A DNA stretch of 64,000 nucleotides from Sulfurisoma sediminicola (GCF_003865015.1 NZ_BHVV01000002.1:248001-312000), one strand, 5' to 3'. Counted from the stretch's first letter, positions 18,130-39,861 are shown. A program made the numbers and translations. The notes: a model not told the origin generated them from the letters alone.

Positions 18130-18771
18130 ATGCTGAAATTGTTCGTCGTCGAAGACCATGCGCTGGTGCGCGAGGGCCTGATGCAGGCATTGCAGACGCT
18201 GGCGGGCGACGACGAGCCGGTCGAGGTGCGCGGCGCGGCGTCGGCCGATGAGGCTCTGGCGCTTCTCGGCGAAGACGCCGACGTCGATCTGATACTCCTC
18301 GACGTGATGCTGCCGGGGACCGGTGGCCTGGCGCTGCTCGGTGCTCTGCGCAAGCGCCATCCGGACGTGCCGGTGCTGATGCTGTCGGCGCTCGACGATG
18401 CCGAAACCGTGCGCCGTGCCATGCGCCAGGGGGCCGCCGGCTTCGTGCCCAAGGCGAGTTCGACCGATACCCTGCTCGGTGCCGTGCGCCAGGTGCTGGC
18501 CGGCGATCACTACCTGCCGCCGCAGTTCGCCGAAGCGCCGCCGCAACGGGCGCGTGGCAACATCCAGACCCGCTTTCACCTGACCGCGGCGCAGATGCGC
18601 GTGCTCGAACTGCTGGTCGAGGGCAAGACCAACCGCGAGATCGGGGAGGTCATCGGCGTGACCGAAGGCACGGTGAAGATCCACGTTTCCGCGATATTCA
18701 AGGCGCTCGGTGTCTCGAACCGCTCGCAGGCCCTGCTGGTGGCAGGGCGGTACGGCTTGAAAGCCAGGTAG
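18130..18771 (+). CDS. Response regulator, NarL/LuxR family (orphan)
   Basis: A 213-residue two-component regulator. The receiver domain (1-120) has the acidic pair Glu8/Asp9, phosphorylation site Asp58 in LILLDVMLPGTGG, Ser86 of the switch in LMLSALDD, and Lys108 in GFVPKAS. The HTH_LUXR DNA-binding domain (about 148-210) reads LTAAQMRVLELLVEGKTNREIGEVIGVTEGTVKIHVSAIFKALGV. The ATG is preceded by AGGGGA at good distance. No histidine kinase is adjacent, so its partner is elsewhere. It faces the ParA-like gene 11 bp downstream and is divergent from phaM, whose promoter region it may share. Confidence 0.9.
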   Translation: MLKLFVVEDHALVREGLMQALQTLAGDDEPVEVRGAASADEALALLGEDADVDLILLDVMLPGTGGLALLGALRKRHPDVPVLMLSALDDAETVRRAMRQGAAGFVPKASSTDTLLGAVRQVLAGDHYLPPQFAEAPPQRARGNIQTRFHLTAAQMRVLELLVEGKTNREIGEVIGVTEGTVKIHVSAIFKALGVSNRSQALLVAGRYGLKAR

Positions 18772-18782
18772 GACGATCCTCC

Positions 18783-19484
18783 TCAGGCGGCCTTCAGTGC
18801 GCCGCCGAACCCCGCGCCCGCCGAGACTGCATGGGCGGGTTGGTCGCGCGGCTGGCTGGCTTCCTCGCCGGCGTGTTCGATGGTGATCTGCAGAAGTTCC
18901 AGGACTTGGTGCGCTACGCCGCGCGCGGCGTTTGCGAGTTGCGTCGGCAGCGCCCCGGGGATTTCTTTCTGCAGCAGCAGCTTCGAAGCCGAGAGCGCGA
19001 ACACCGGGTCGAGCAGGCGGTCGCGGTACGGCGCGAGCATGTCCTGCACGGCCGTTTCGGCGGCCTCGCGCTGCCATGCATTGATCGGCCACTGCATCGG
19101 GATGGCGTAGGCCCGCGGGAACATCTCGAGGTCGCGCATGAGGGCGTGAATGTCTTCATGCGAATCACGGAAGGGCAGCAGCACGAGATCCGCGAGGCCG
19201 TAGAGCTTGCGGTCCATCTCGGTGCGGTTGCCGCCGCCGTCGATCACGCCCATCCAGGCCGGCAGCGAGCGGATCTTGCCGGCGACCTTGGCCAGGGCTT
19301 CGCGGCTGCGCGCATCGGCGACGAGGTAGCGACGGCCAGCCGGTTGGAGCGGCTCGCGTCCCGTGTCGGTAAGGACGCAGACCGAACGTTGGCCAAGCAG
19401 GCCAAGGCCCTGGCACAGCATGTGCGAAAGCGTGGTCTTGCCGGTGCCGCCCTTGTTGCCGATAACGCAGATGATGTCCGCCAT
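18783..19484 (-). CDS. ParA/MinD-type ATPase, orphan
   Basis: A 233-residue P-loop ATPase with the deviant Walker A motif of the ParA/MinD class at the N-terminus (IGNKGGTGKTTLSHML, signature Lys11). Residues near 70-100 (WMGVIDGGGNRTEMDRKLYGLADLVLLPFRDS) replace the usual Walker B region, which normally reads VIIDTPP. The common DxDPQ after beta-2 is replaced by LTDTGREPL. There is no partner parB, so chromosome or plasmid partition is not supported; positioning of another cargo or a plasmid-derived relic is possible. The ATG has GGAGGGG 4 nt upstream. It ends in a Gly/Ala-rich tail and is convergent with the response regulator. Confidence 0.82.
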   Translation of the reverse strand: MADIICVIGNKGGTGKTTLSHMLCQGLGLLGQRSVCVLTDTGREPLQPAGRRYLVADARSREALAKVAGKIRSLPAWMGVIDGGGNRTEMDRKLYGLADLVLLPFRDSHEDIHALMRDLEMFPRAYAIPMQWPINAWQREAAETAVQDMLAPYRDRLLDPVFALSASKLLLQKEIPGALPTQLANAARGVAHQVLELLQITIEHAGEEASQPRDQPAHAVSAGAGFGGALKAA

Positions 19485-19661
19485 GTCCCCTCCTCCACAC
19501 GCCCGCAGCCGAAAGGCACGAACGGGTGGGGTGTCAGGCGGTGATTATTGGGGACGCGGCGGCGGCGCGATGGGGGGAAATGGGGCGGAATCGCGGGTTT
19601 TATCGGCTTGGCCGCAGGCCGGTGCGACGCGGCAATCAGGTTTTGCGCCCCGCGAGTCGGT

Positions 19662-21047
19662 TCATGGCAAGTCCGGCAACACCTTGCCGGGATTGAGAAT
19701 GTCGTCGGGGTCCAGCGCGCGCTTGATCGTACGCATCACGTCGAGTGCGGCCACCCCATGCTCGAGTTCGAGATACTTGCGCTTGCCGCGGCCGACACCG
19801 TGTTCACCGGTGCAGGTGCCTTCCATGCCGATGGCGCGCTCGACCAGCCGCTGCGAGAAGGCATGGGCACGCTCGATCTCTCCGGTGCTGTCCGGGTCGG
19901 CGAGCAGCAGCAGGTGGAAGTTGCCATCGCCGACGTGGCCGAGCAGCGGTGCGACCAGGCGGCTCTTCTCGATGTCGGCCACGGTCTCGGCGATGCAGTC
20001 GGCCAGTCGCGAGATCGGTACGCAGACGTCGGTGGTGAGCGAGCGGGCGCCGGGACGCAGCCCCAGGCAGGCGTAATAGGCGTCGTGGCGGGCCTGCCAC
20101 AGGCGCGAGCGGTCCTCCGGTTTGTCTGCCCATTCGAAGTCCATGCCGCCGTGGCCGGCGGCGATCTCCTGCACCGTCCGCGCCTGCTCGGTGACGCCGG
20201 CGGGCGAGCCGTGGAATTCGAAGAACAGCGTCGGCGCTTCGCGCAAGCTCGTCTTGCTGTGGCGGTTTATGGCCCTGATCGCGAGCGCGTCGAGCAACTC
20301 GATGCGTGCGACGGGAACGCCGATCTGTATGGTCTCGATCACGCTGTCCACCGCTGCAGCGATCGACGGGAAGGCGCAGACCGCCGAGGAGATCGCCTCG
20401 GGCAGCGGGTAAAGCCTCACGGTAAGCTCGGTGATGATGCCCAGCGTGCCTTCGGAACCGATCATCAGCCGCGTGAGATCGTAGCCGGCGGAGGACTTCT
20501 TCGCGCGGCTCCCGGTCCTGATCACGCGGCCGTCGGCGAGCACCACGGTCATGCCGAGCACGCTCTCGCGCATGGTGCCGTAACGCACGGCATTGGTGCC
20601 CGAGGCGCGCGTCGCCGCCATGCCGCCGAGGCTGGCGTCGGCGCCGGGGTCGATGGGGAAGAACAGGCCGGTGTCGCGCAGGCTGGCGTTGAGCTGCTTG
20701 CGCGTCACGCCAGCCTCGACGGAGGCGTCGAGATCCCCGGCGCGCACGGCGAGCACCCTGTTCATGCCGGAGAGGTCGAGCGAAATGCCGCCGCGCACGG
20801 CATGCAGGTGGCCTTCGAGGGAGGTGCCGGTGCCGAAGGCGATCACCGGCACGCGATGCCGGTGACAGAGTGTGACCGTCGCGGCGACGTCGTCAGTGCT
20901 CTGCGCGAACACGACGGCGTCGGGCGGTACCGGCGCGAACGAGGATTCGTCGCGGCCATGCTGCAGCCGCACCGCCTCGCTCGTGGCGCAGCGCTCGCCG
21001 AAGCGGGCACGCAGGGCGTCAAGCAGGACGGCGGGCAGCGCGCTCAC
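19662..21047 (-). CDS. FAD-linked D-lactate dehydrogenase-like oxidoreductase (GlcD/Dld type)
   Basis: A 461-residue flavoprotein of the PCMH/FAD-oxidase C family. The FAD-binding half shows VIAFGTGTSLEGHLHAV, DLSGMNRVL and the FFPIDPGADASLGGMAATRASGTNAVRYG stretch. The substrate half ends in GHVGDGNFHLLLL and EHGVGRGKRKYLELEHG. The whole resembles mitochondrial/bacterial D-lactate dehydrogenase (cytochrome) more than a GlcD subunit of glycolate oxidase, and no glcE/glcF follow. It would oxidise D-lactate or a related 2-hydroxyacid and pass electrons to the respiratory chain. The start is a GTG one base after the stop of the upstream nitroreductase gene, so the pair is an operon. Confidence 0.88.
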   Translation of the reverse strand: MSALPAVLLDALRARFGERCATSEAVRLQHGRDESSFAPVPPDAVVFAQSTDDVAATVTLCHRHRVPVIAFGTGTSLEGHLHAVRGGISLDLSGMNRVLAVRAGDLDASVEAGVTRKQLNASLRDTGLFFPIDPGADASLGGMAATRASGTNAVRYGTMRESVLGMTVVLADGRVIRTGSRAKKSSAGYDLTRLMIGSEGTLGIITELTVRLYPLPEAISSAVCAFPSIAAAVDSVIETIQIGVPVARIELLDALAIRAINRHSKTSLREAPTLFFEFHGSPAGVTEQARTVQEIAAGHGGMDFEWADKPEDRSRLWQARHDAYYACLGLRPGARSLTTDVCVPISRLADCIAETVADIEKSRLVAPLLGHVGDGNFHLLLLADPDSTGEIERAHAFSQRLVERAIGMEGTCTGEHGVGRGKRKYLELEHGVAALDVMRTIKRALDPDDILNPGKVLPDLP

Positions 21048-21048
21048 G

Positions 21049-21645
21049 TCAGAGTATCTTGCAGGCCTCGTCGAACTCTAGGCGCGGGCTGCGCGGAAAC
21101 AGCTTGGAAGGGTCGCCGTAGCCGAGGTTGCAGAGGAAGTTCGACTTGACGCGGCCGTCGGGGAAGAATTCGCGGTCGACGGCGGCATTGTCGAAGCCGG
21201 ACATCGGGCCGCAGTCGAGGCCCAGCGCGCGCGCGGCGAGCATGAAGTAGGCGGTCTGCAGCGTGCCGTTGCGGAAGGCGGTGATGCGCGCCACCTCTTC
21301 CTTGCCGGGGCCGTCGAACCAGGGGCGGGCGTCGGTGTGGGGGAAGAGTTTGGGCAGCAGTTCGAAGAAGCGGCTGTCCTGGCCGAAGATGGCGACGACA
21401 GGCGCGGACAGGGTTTTCTCGACGTTGCCTTCCATCAAGGCCGGCTTGAGGCGGGCCTTGGCGGCGGCCGACTTGACGAAGACGACGCGTAACGGCGAGC
21501 AGTTCGCCGAGGTCGGGCCCATGCGGGCGATATCCCACGCCTGATGCAGCAGGGCGTCGTCGACCGGCTTGTCCATCCACCCGTTGTGAGTACGCGCTTC
21601 GGTGAAAAGGGCCTTGATGGCATCTTGCGAGATTTTTTCGGACAT
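21049..21645 (-). CDS. RutE/HadB-like nitroreductase-family protein (putative malonic semialdehyde reductase)
   Basis: A 198-residue FMN-dependent reductase resembling the RutE group. Supporting stretches: [23 protein letters not shown] (FMN phosphate binding near residues 35-55), [28 protein letters not shown], and [19 protein letters not shown]. RutE reduces malonic semialdehyde to 3-hydroxypropionate during pyrimidine breakdown in E. coli, but no rut genes are present here, so the substrate may differ. It starts at an ATG after TCCATG with a modest ribosome site. It sits 1 bp before the dehydrogenase gene and is divergent from the tRNA-Tyr promoter. Confidence 0.85.
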   Translation of the reverse strand: MSEKISQDAIKALFTEARTHNGWMDKPVDDALLHQAWDIARMGPTSANCSPLRVVFVKSAAAKARLKPALMEGNVEKTLSAPVVAIFGQDSRFFELLPKLFPHTDARPWFDGPGKEEVARITAFRNGTLQTAYFMLAARALGLDCGPMSGFDNAAVDREFFPDGRVKSNFLCNLGYGDPSKLFPRSPRLEFDEACKIL

Positions 21646-21735
21646 GGAGTTCGTCTCTGTGGTCGGGGATGGGAGTGTCGATTCTAAGGCCCGGCGATGG
21701 CGTCGCGGCGCCGGAAAGTCGGGCCGTGAGAGGCA

Positions 21736-21764
21736 TTGACAAGAATTCGATAGGTGACGATAAT
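21736..21764 (+). promoter_or_regulatory. Promoter of the tRNA-Tyr/tuf cluster
   Basis: TTGACA (21736-21741), 17-nt spacer, GATAAT (21759-21764), 13 nt before the mature tRNA-Tyr 5' end. Near-consensus sigma70 promoter; GC-rich GCGCGG just after the -10 box resembles a stringent discriminator. Confidence 0.85.
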
Positions 21765-21777
21765 GCGCGGTTTCGCT

Positions 21778-21863
<86 letters not shown>

Positions 21864-21918
21864 GGTTTCTCTGTAGCAGGTAATTTCGGTTTCGGTCGCC
21901 GTGTGGCGGCCACGGCGG

Positions 21919-21992
<74 letters not shown>

Positions 21993-22018
21993 GGCAGTTT
22001 GATTGTTTGACAAGTTTC

Positions 22019-22093
22019 GCCCTTGTAGCTCAGTGGCAGAGCACTCCCTTGGTAAGGGAGAGGTCGCGTGTTCGATCCACGCCAAGGGCACCA
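22019..22093 (+). tRNA. tRNA-Thr (GGT)
   Basis: 75-nt tRNA. Acceptor GCCCTTG/CAAGGGC, anticodon stem CTCCC/GGGAG around loop TTGGTAA with GGT at 22051-22053, encoded CCA. It precedes the tuf gene by 39 bp, as in the E. coli thrU-tyrU-glyT-thrT-tufB unit. Confidence 0.97.
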
Positions 22094-22132
22094 GATTTCA
22101 GAATTCTGTTCATTTGATTGGGGTGATCGATC

Positions 22133-23324
<1,192 letters not shown>

Positions 23325-23344
23325 AGGGGTCTCAAGGCTTGTTG

Positions 23345-23374
23345 GGGCGGCACCTGCGAGGGTGTCGCCCTTTT
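23345..23374 (+). terminator. Terminator after the first tuf copy
   Basis: GGGCGGCACC (23345-23354) pairs with GGTGTCGCCC (23361-23370) over 10 bp with one G-U, 6-nt loop, followed by TTTT. It lies 20 bp after the tuf stop and before tRNA-Trp. Confidence 0.7.
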
Positions 23375-23387
23375 GAGTCTCTGCTGC

Positions 23388-23463
23388 AGGGGCGTAGCTC
23401 AATTGGCAGAGCGACGGTCTCCAAAACCGTAGGTTGGGGGTTCGATTCCCTCCGCCCCTGCCA
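23388..23463 (+). tRNA. tRNA-Trp (CCA)
   Basis: 76-nt tRNA. Acceptor AGGGGCG/CGCCCCT, anticodon stem ACGGT/ACCGT around loop CTCCAAA with anticodon CCA at 23421-23423, and encoded 3' CCA. Placed between tuf and secE as in many beta- and gammaproteobacteria. Confidence 0.97.
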
Positions 23464-23526
23464 CCGAACACACGCCGCACGCCCGATCGCTGACGCATTG
23501 CCCAAGGACAGTAACGTACCGTAACG

Positions 23527-23880
23527 ATGGCCGACAAAATCAAATTCGCGCTGGCGCTTCTGCTGCTCGCCGCCGGTCTCGCCGGCTTCTACATGCTCGG
23601 CGAACAGGCGATGATCGTGCGCGTGCTGTCGGTGCTCGCGGGTGTCGGTGCCGGCGCTGCCGTTGCCTGGTACACCGAGCCGGGCCAGCGCTTTTTTGGC
23701 TTCAGCAAGGAGGCGACGGCCGAGGCCAAGAAGGTTGCCTGGCCGACGCGCAAGGAGACCATGCAGACGACCGGCATCGTCTTCGGCTTCGTCGTGGTCA
23801 TGGCCCTGTTTCTGTGGTTGACCGACAAGAGCCTCGAGTGGGTGCTTTACGATCTGGTGCTGGGCTGGAAAAAATCATGA
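23527..23880 (+). CDS. secE: Preprotein translocase subunit SecE
   Basis: A 117-residue inner-membrane protein that clamps SecY in the Sec channel. It has three hydrophobic segments (about 7-25, 30-48 and 84-105), like E. coli SecE, and the conserved amphipathic stretch [24 protein letters not shown] before the last helix. The ATG lies 63 bp after tRNA-Trp; its ribosome site is weak. The stop overlaps the nusG start by 4 nt (ATGA). Confidence 0.95.
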   Translation: MADKIKFALALLLLAAGLAGFYMLGEQAMIVRVLSVLAGVGAGAAVAWYTEPGQRFFGFSKEATAEAKKVAWPTRKETMQTTGIVFGFVVVMALFLWLTDKSLEWVLYDLVLGWKKS

Positions 23881-24410
23881 CAAAACGCTGGTACGTCGTT
23901 CACGCCTATTCCGGCTTCGAGAAATCGGTGCAGCGCGCGCTGATCGAGCGCATTGCTCGCGCCGGCATGCAAGACAAGTTCGGTCAGATCCTCGTCCCGG
24001 TCGAGGAGGTGGTCGAGATGAAGGGCGGCCAGAAGAGCATCTCCGAACGCAAGTTCTTCCCCGGCTACGTGCTGGTGGAGATGGACATGGACGACGAGTC
24101 CTGGCACCTCGTCAAGAGCACGCCCAAGGTGACCGGTTTCGTCGGTGGCACCGCCAACAAGCCGACGCCGATTTCCGAGAGGGAAGTCGACAAGATCATG
24201 CAGCAGATGCAGGAGGGCGTGGAGAAGCCGCGCCCCAAGGTGCTGTTCGAGGCCGGCGAAATGGTGCGCGTGAAGGAAGGTCCCTTCACCGACTTCAACG
24301 GCAGCGTCGAGGAAGTCAATTACGAAAAGAGCCGCCTGCGTGTCGCGGTCACGATTTTCGGCCGCTCCACGCCGGTCGAGCTGGAGTTCTCTCAGGTCGA
24401 GAAGGCCTAA
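23877..24410 (+). CDS. nusG: Transcription termination/antitermination factor NusG
   Basis: A 177-residue factor that binds RNA polymerase, Rho and ribosomal S10. The NGN domain (about 1-115) opens [20 protein letters not shown] and contains [14 protein letters not shown] and [12 protein letters not shown]. The C-terminal KOW domain (about 125-177) reads [33 protein letters not shown]. The start is taken at the ATG overlapping the secE stop; longer upstream readings lie within secE. Translational coupling to secE is expected. Confidence 0.97.
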   Translation: MTKRWYVVHAYSGFEKSVQRALIERIARAGMQDKFGQILVPVEEVVEMKGGQKSISERKFFPGYVLVEMDMDDESWHLVKSTPKVTGFVGGTANKPTPISEREVDKIMQQMQEGVEKPRPKVLFEAGEMVRVKEGPFTDFNGSVEEVNYEKSRLRVAVTIFGRSTPVELEFSQVEKA

Positions 24411-24438
24411 GCGTCACAGCATCAGGTTGTTTGCCGTC

Positions 24439-24460
24439 GCCCCGGCGGTTTTTCCGGGGC
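24439..24460 (+). promoter_or_regulatory. Hairpin in the rplK leader
   Basis: GCCCCGG (24439-24445) pairs with CCGGGGC (24454-24460) around a U-rich 8-nt loop, 59 nt before rplK. The same 7-bp stem sequence recurs in the rplJ leader at 25820-25839. In E. coli L1 represses through the rplK leader; whether this hairpin serves that is inference. Confidence 0.5.
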
Positions 24461-24519
24461 AAGAGGAGCGCCAGTAGAGTCATCGACAGCGCGATATCAC
24501 TCACTTAGGAGCATTTGTA

Positions 24520-24951
24520 ATGGCGAAGAAAATCGTCGGCTACATCAAGCTGCAAGTGCCGGCGGGCAAGGCGAACCCCTCGCCCCCGATCGGCCCCGCG
24601 CTCGGCCAGCGCGGTCTCAACATCATGGAATTCTGCAAGGCGTTCAACGCCAAGACCCAGAGCCTCGAGCCCGGTCTGCCGATTCCCGTGATCATCACCG
24701 CCTTCGCGGACAAGAGCTTCACCTTCATCATGAAGACGCCGCCCGCGACCGTCCTCATCAAGAAGGCGGCCGGCATCCAGAAGGGTTCGCCGAAACCCCA
24801 TACCGACAAGGTCGGCAATCTCACCCGCGCCCAGGCCGAGGAGATCGCCAAGGCCAAGATGCCGGATCTCACCGCCGCCGACATGGATGCCGCGGTGCGC
24901 ACCATCGCCGGCAGCGCCCGCAGCATGGGCATCACCGTGGAAGGAGTCTGA
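24520..24951 (+). CDS. rplK: Ribosomal protein L11
   Basis: A 143-residue large-subunit protein at the GTPase-associated centre, binding 23S rRNA and needed for RelA activation. The N-terminal domain has [29 protein letters not shown], with the Pro-rich helix used by thiostrepton-type inhibitors. The C-terminal domain ends [21 protein letters not shown] lies 9 nt before the ATG. It heads the rplK-rplA pair; the rplA start follows the stop by 1 nt. Confidence 0.98.
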   Translation: MAKKIVGYIKLQVPAGKANPSPPIGPALGQRGLNIMEFCKAFNAKTQSLEPGLPIPVIITAFADKSFTFIMKTPPATVLIKKAAGIQKGSPKPHTDKVGNLTRAQAEEIAKAKMPDLTAADMDAAVRTIAGSARSMGITVEGV

Positions 24952-24952
24952 C

Positions 24953-25660
24953 ATGGCGAAACTGTCCAAACGCACCCAGGCGCTGCGCGCCACCATCGAC
25001 CGCAACAAGCTCTATCCCGTCACCGAGGCCCTGGGCCTGGTGAAGGGCAACGCCACTGCCAAGTTCGATGAGTCCATCGACGTCGCCGTGAACCTCGGCG
25101 TCGATGCCAAGAAATCCGACCAGCTGGTGCGCGGCTCCGTCGTGCTGCCTGCCGGCACCGGCAAGAACGTCCGCGTCGCCGTGTTCGCCCAGGGCGCCAA
25201 GGCCGAGGAGGCCAAGGCCGCCGGCGCCGACGTCGTCGGCTTCGACGATCTGGCCGCCAGCGTCAAGGGCGGTACCATCGACTTCGACGTCTGCATCGCC
25301 ACGCCGGACGCCATGAAAGTGGTCGGCGCGCTCGGTCAGATCCTCGGTCCGCGCGGCCTGATGCCGAACCCGAAGGTCGGCACCGTGAGCATGGATGTCA
25401 CCACCGCCGTGAAGAATGCCAAGGCCGGTCAGGTGCAGTACCGCACCGACAAGGGCGGCATCATCCAGTGCACCATCGGTCGCGCCTCCTTCACCGTCGA
25501 GGCGCTGCAGCAGAACCTCGGCGCGCTGCTCGATGCACTGAACAAGGCCAAGCCGGCCGCTTCCAAGGGTGTGTACCTGAAGAAGGTCGCGCTGTCTTCC
25601 ACCATGGGTGGCGGCGTGCGCGTCGATCAGGCCAGCCTGGTTGCGCCTCAGGCACAGTAA
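24953..25660 (+). CDS. rplA: Ribosomal protein L1
   Basis: A 235-residue protein of the L1 stalk, which helps E-site tRNA release and, in E. coli, represses its own operon. The start [16 protein letters not shown] is set at the ATG with AAGGAG upstream; an earlier in-frame ATG falls inside rplK. Typical blocks: [34 protein letters not shown] and the [16 protein letters not shown] end region. The normal E. coli length is 234. Confidence 0.98.
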   Translation: MAKLSKRTQALRATIDRNKLYPVTEALGLVKGNATAKFDESIDVAVNLGVDAKKSDQLVRGSVVLPAGTGKNVRVAVFAQGAKAEEAKAAGADVVGFDDLAASVKGGTIDFDVCIATPDAMKVVGALGQILGPRGLMPNPKVGTVSMDVTTAVKNAKAGQVQYRTDKGGIIQCTIGRASFTVEALQQNLGALLDALNKAKPAASKGVYLKKVALSSTMGGGVRVDQASLVAPQAQ

Positions 25661-25912
25661 GGATCTATAGCAGAAACTTTGAGCCGTGGCCGGCGCCTTC
25701 GGGCGGCGGCGGCGGATCGTCAAAGACCGCAGGCGCCGAACGGACGAAGTTCCCGAGGCTTAATCGCAAGGCAGCATGCTTGCAACCTGCGCAGACGGTG
25801 TGCTCAGAACAGGATTTCCGCCCCGGCGCAAACCGGGGCGTGCTCCTGATCCAGGTCGCCGTGGGTGCGACGGTTTTTTCGTCGCGTGTGGACTTGAAAG
25901 GAGATTGGATTC
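25661..25912 (+). promoter_or_regulatory. rplJL leader region (probable L10 autoregulatory leader)
   Basis: 252-nt gap before rplJ. It contains AAGGCAGCATGCTTGCAACC near 25771-25790, the hairpin GCCCCGG-CGCAAA-CCGGGGC (25820-25839), and a second hairpin GCGACG-GTTTTTTC-like-CGTCGC (25867-25885) just before the ribosome site AAAGGAGA. In E. coli L10-L7/L12 binds such a leader and represses rplJL translation; size, place and hairpins fit, but the binding motif itself was not proven. No near-consensus promoter was seen. Confidence 0.55.
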
Positions 25913-26416
25913 ATGGGACTTAATCTGAACGACAAGAAGGCCATCGTGGCCCAGGTGTCGGCGGAAGTCGCCAAGGCTCAGACTCTTGTCGTCGCCGAGT
26001 ATCGTGGCATCGAGGTGGGAGATCTCACCGCGCTGCGCAAGAAGGCACGCGAGGGCGGCGTTTACCTGCGGGTGTTGAAGAACACCCTGGTGCGTCGGGC
26101 CGTGGTCGACACTTCCTTCGCCGGCCTCACGGAGCAGATGGTCGGACCGCTGATCTACGCCTTCTCGGCGGATGCGGTCGCGGCTGCCAAGGTGTTGCAT
26201 GACTTCGCCAAGAGCAATGACAAGCTGGTGCTCAAGGCGGGCTGCTTTAGTGGCAAGGTTCTCGACAAGGCCGGTGTGCAGGCGCTCGCCTCCATTCCCA
26301 GCCGCGAGGAGCTTCTCGCCAAGCTGCTCGGTGTCATGCAGGCGCCGGTCTCGGGCTTCGTCGGTGCGGTTGCCGCGCTGGCCAAAAAGCGCGAGCAAGA
26401 AGGCGCCACCGCCTGA
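25913..26416 (+). CDS. rplJ: Ribosomal protein L10
   Basis: A 167-residue base of the L7/L12 stalk. The N-terminal rRNA-binding domain starts [26 protein letters not shown] and includes [35 protein letters not shown]. The C-terminal helix that carries L7/L12 dimers ends [20 protein letters not shown]. Strong ribosome site AAAGGAGA. rplL follows 51 bp later. Confidence 0.98.
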   Translation: MGLNLNDKKAIVAQVSAEVAKAQTLVVAEYRGIEVGDLTALRKKAREGGVYLRVLKNTLVRRAVVDTSFAGLTEQMVGPLIYAFSADAVAAAKVLHDFAKSNDKLVLKAGCFSGKVLDKAGVQALASIPSREELLAKLLGVMQAPVSGFVGAVAALAKKREQEGATA

Positions 26417-26467
26417 TCGACCGTACGGAAACATAATTCACGAAATTCAGACTTAGGAGTAATTGCA

Positions 26468-26842
<375 letters not shown>

Positions 26843-26859
26843 TAGACCTATCGTGGTTC

Positions 26860-26885
26860 GGGCTGGCGACTGGCGTCGCCAGCCC
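26860..26885 (+). terminator. Attenuator hairpin between rplL and rpoB
   Basis: Perfect 11-bp stem GGGCTGGCGAC-TGGC-GTCGCCAGCCC followed by TGTTGTGCATTGTGTTTTTC, a T-rich but broken tract. In E. coli a partial terminator at this place lowers rpoBC relative to rplL; this hairpin would suit that job. Confidence 0.75.
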
Positions 26886-27009
26886 TGTTGTGCATTGTGT
26901 TTTTCTGCCATTCGACCTGAACGAAAACCCGAATCGGCGGTCAGCAGAGTGGCCCGGACAGCCAGGCTTTTCTCCTGACCATCGACTCTGAAAAGAGAAC
27001 GGAGCGACC

Positions 27010-31113
<4,104 letters not shown>

Positions 31114-31145
31114 TTCGCGTCACCTCGACATCTGGAGAACCTGAC

Positions 31146-35350
<4,205 letters not shown>

Positions 35351-35354
<4 letters not shown>

Positions 35355-35379
35355 CGCTGGCCGATCTGGAATGTAGAAT
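35351..35379 (+). promoter_or_regulatory. Promoter of the str operon (rpsL)
   Basis: TTGACG (35351-35356, overlapping the rpoC stop), 17-nt spacer, TAGAAT (35374-35379). The bases after the -10 (CCCGCCTCTTTT) closely match those after the rplN promoter. Confidence 0.82.
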
Positions 35380-35380
35380 C

Positions 35381-35411
35381 CCGCCTCTTTTCTCCCACGA
35401 GGGAGAGGCGG
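35381..35411 (+). promoter_or_regulatory. Hairpin at the start of the rpsL leader
   Basis: TCTCCC-ACGA-GGGAGA (35391-35406) extended below a 5-nt bulge by CCGCC/GGCGG (35381-35385 with 35407-35411). No T-run follows, so it is not a terminator; it may stabilise the 5' end or take part in regulation of rpsL. Confidence 0.5.
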
Positions 35412-35482
35412 AATTGCGAAAAAGCCGCTGAAATCAATGTTTCGCGGCAGCTTTCGGTAACAGTTTTCGGGATATAGAGAAT

Positions 35483-35860
35483 ATGCCTACCATCAATCAG
35501 CTCGTGCGCAAGGGGCGCCAAGCCCCCCAAAGCAAGAGTAAAGTGCCCGCCCTGGCGAACTGCCCGGCCAAACGCGGCGTCTGTACCCGTGTGTACACCA
35601 CCACGCCGAAGAAGCCGAACTCCGCGCTGCGCAAGGTCGCCAAGGTGCGCCTGACCAACGGCTTCGAAGTCATTTCCTACATCGGCGGCGAAGGCCACAA
35701 CCTGCAGGAGCACTCGGTGGTGCTGATCCGCGGTGGCCGTGTCAAGGATCTGCCGGGCGTGCGTTATCACATCGTTCGCGGCAGTCTCGACACCCAGGGT
35801 GTCAAGGACCGTAAACAGAGCCGTTCGAAGTACGGCGCCAAGCGGCCCAAGGCTGCTTGA
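35483..35860 (+). CDS. rpsL: Ribosomal protein S12
   Basis: A 125-residue decoding-centre protein. The regions known for streptomycin resistance read [14 protein letters not shown] and [13 protein letters not shown], i.e. Lys43/Lys44 and Lys88 are the sensitive-type residues; Asp89 is the usual site of methylthiolation. The leader is about 100 nt and contains a hairpin. rpsG follows after 15 bp with AGGAG. Confidence 0.98.
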   Translation: MPTINQLVRKGRQAPQSKSKVPALANCPAKRGVCTRVYTTTPKKPNSALRKVAKVRLTNGFEVISYIGGEGHNLQEHSVVLIRGGRVKDLPGVRYHIVRGSLDTQGVKDRKQSRSKYGAKRPKAA

Positions 35861-35875
35861 TTTCAGGAGTAAGTT

Positions 35876-36346
35876 ATGCCCCGTCGTCGTGAAGTACCCA
35901 AGCGCGATATCCTGCCCGATCCCAAGTTCGGCAGCGTCGATCTCTCCAAGTTCGTCAATGTGCTGATGACCAGTGGCAAGAAGTCCGTCGCCGAGCGCAT
36001 CATCTACGGCGCCTTCTCCACCATTGCCAGCAAGAGCGGCAAGGATCCGCTCGAGGTCTTCAATCAGGCGGTGAGCAACGTCAAGCCGATCGTCGAGGTG
36101 AAGAGCCGTCGCGTCGGTGGCGCCAACTATCAGGTTCCGGTCGAGGTGCGTCCGTCCCGTCGTATGGCCCTGTCGATGCGCTGGATCCGCGAGGCGGCGC
36201 GCAAGCGCTCCGAGAAATCCATGGGCCAGCGTCTGGCGAGCGAACTGCTCGAAGCGGCCGAAGGGCGCGGGGCGGCGATGAAGAAGCGCGAAGAAGTCCA
36301 CCGCATGGCCGAGGCCAACAAGGCGTTCTCGCACTTCCGTTTCTAA
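35876..36346 (+). CDS. rpsG: Ribosomal protein S7
   Basis: A 156-residue primary binder of the 16S 3' domain, in the short form usual outside E. coli K-12. It starts [20 protein letters not shown] and contains [26 protein letters not shown]. It ends AFSHFRF. In E. coli S7 represses the str operon by binding between rpsL and rpsG; here that gap is only 15 nt, so a site there is unlikely in the same form. Confidence 0.98.
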   Translation: MPRRREVPKRDILPDPKFGSVDLSKFVNVLMTSGKKSVAERIIYGAFSTIASKSGKDPLEVFNQAVSNVKPIVEVKSRRVGGANYQVPVEVRPSRRMALSMRWIREAARKRSEKSMGQRLASELLEAAEGRGAAMKKREEVHRMAEANKAFSHFRF

Positions 36347-36356
36347 GAAGTTCCGT

Positions 36357-36390
36357 GCCGCGCCAGCTCGCTGGCGCGGCTTCATTTTCT
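36357..36390 (+). terminator. Hairpin between rpsG and fusA (attenuator-like)
   Basis: Perfect 10-bp stem GCCGCGCCAG-CTCG-CTGGCGCGGC (36357-36380) followed by TTCATTTTCT. It stands 11 nt after the rpsG stop. Since fusA has no recognisable promoter of its own, it would lower, rather than stop, readthrough. Confidence 0.6.
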
Positions 36391-36461
36391 GTTGCCGCCT
36401 TGGCGTTCCATCCTTGGATGGAGCCCACGGCGGTTTGGCTTAGATAAGGCAGGTAATCAAA

Positions 36462-38555
<2,094 letters not shown>

Positions 38556-38579
38556 TCTGTTCTTTAAAGGAAGCGAATC

Positions 38580-39770
<1,191 letters not shown>

Positions 39771-39776
39771 AACCAC

Positions 39777-39805
39777 TTGCACTGCGGGCGAACGGGTGCC
39801 ATAAT
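39777..39805 (+). promoter_or_regulatory. Promoter of the S10 operon (rpsJ)
   Basis: TTGCAC (39777-39782), 17-nt spacer, CATAAT (39800-39805), in the 91-bp gap between tuf and rpsJ; TTCGCCCTTTCG follows. Confidence 0.7.
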
Positions 39806-39861
39806 TTCGCCCTTTCGCTTTTCGGCGCCCTTTTGCGCGCTGTGCTCTTTAAGGATTCGCA

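Noticed and set aside
19485-19661. Possible small gene or RNA in the 177-bp gap between parA-like and the dehydrogenase gene.
   Set aside because: G-rich sequence without a supported start, ribosome site or clear hairpin; nothing was annotated.
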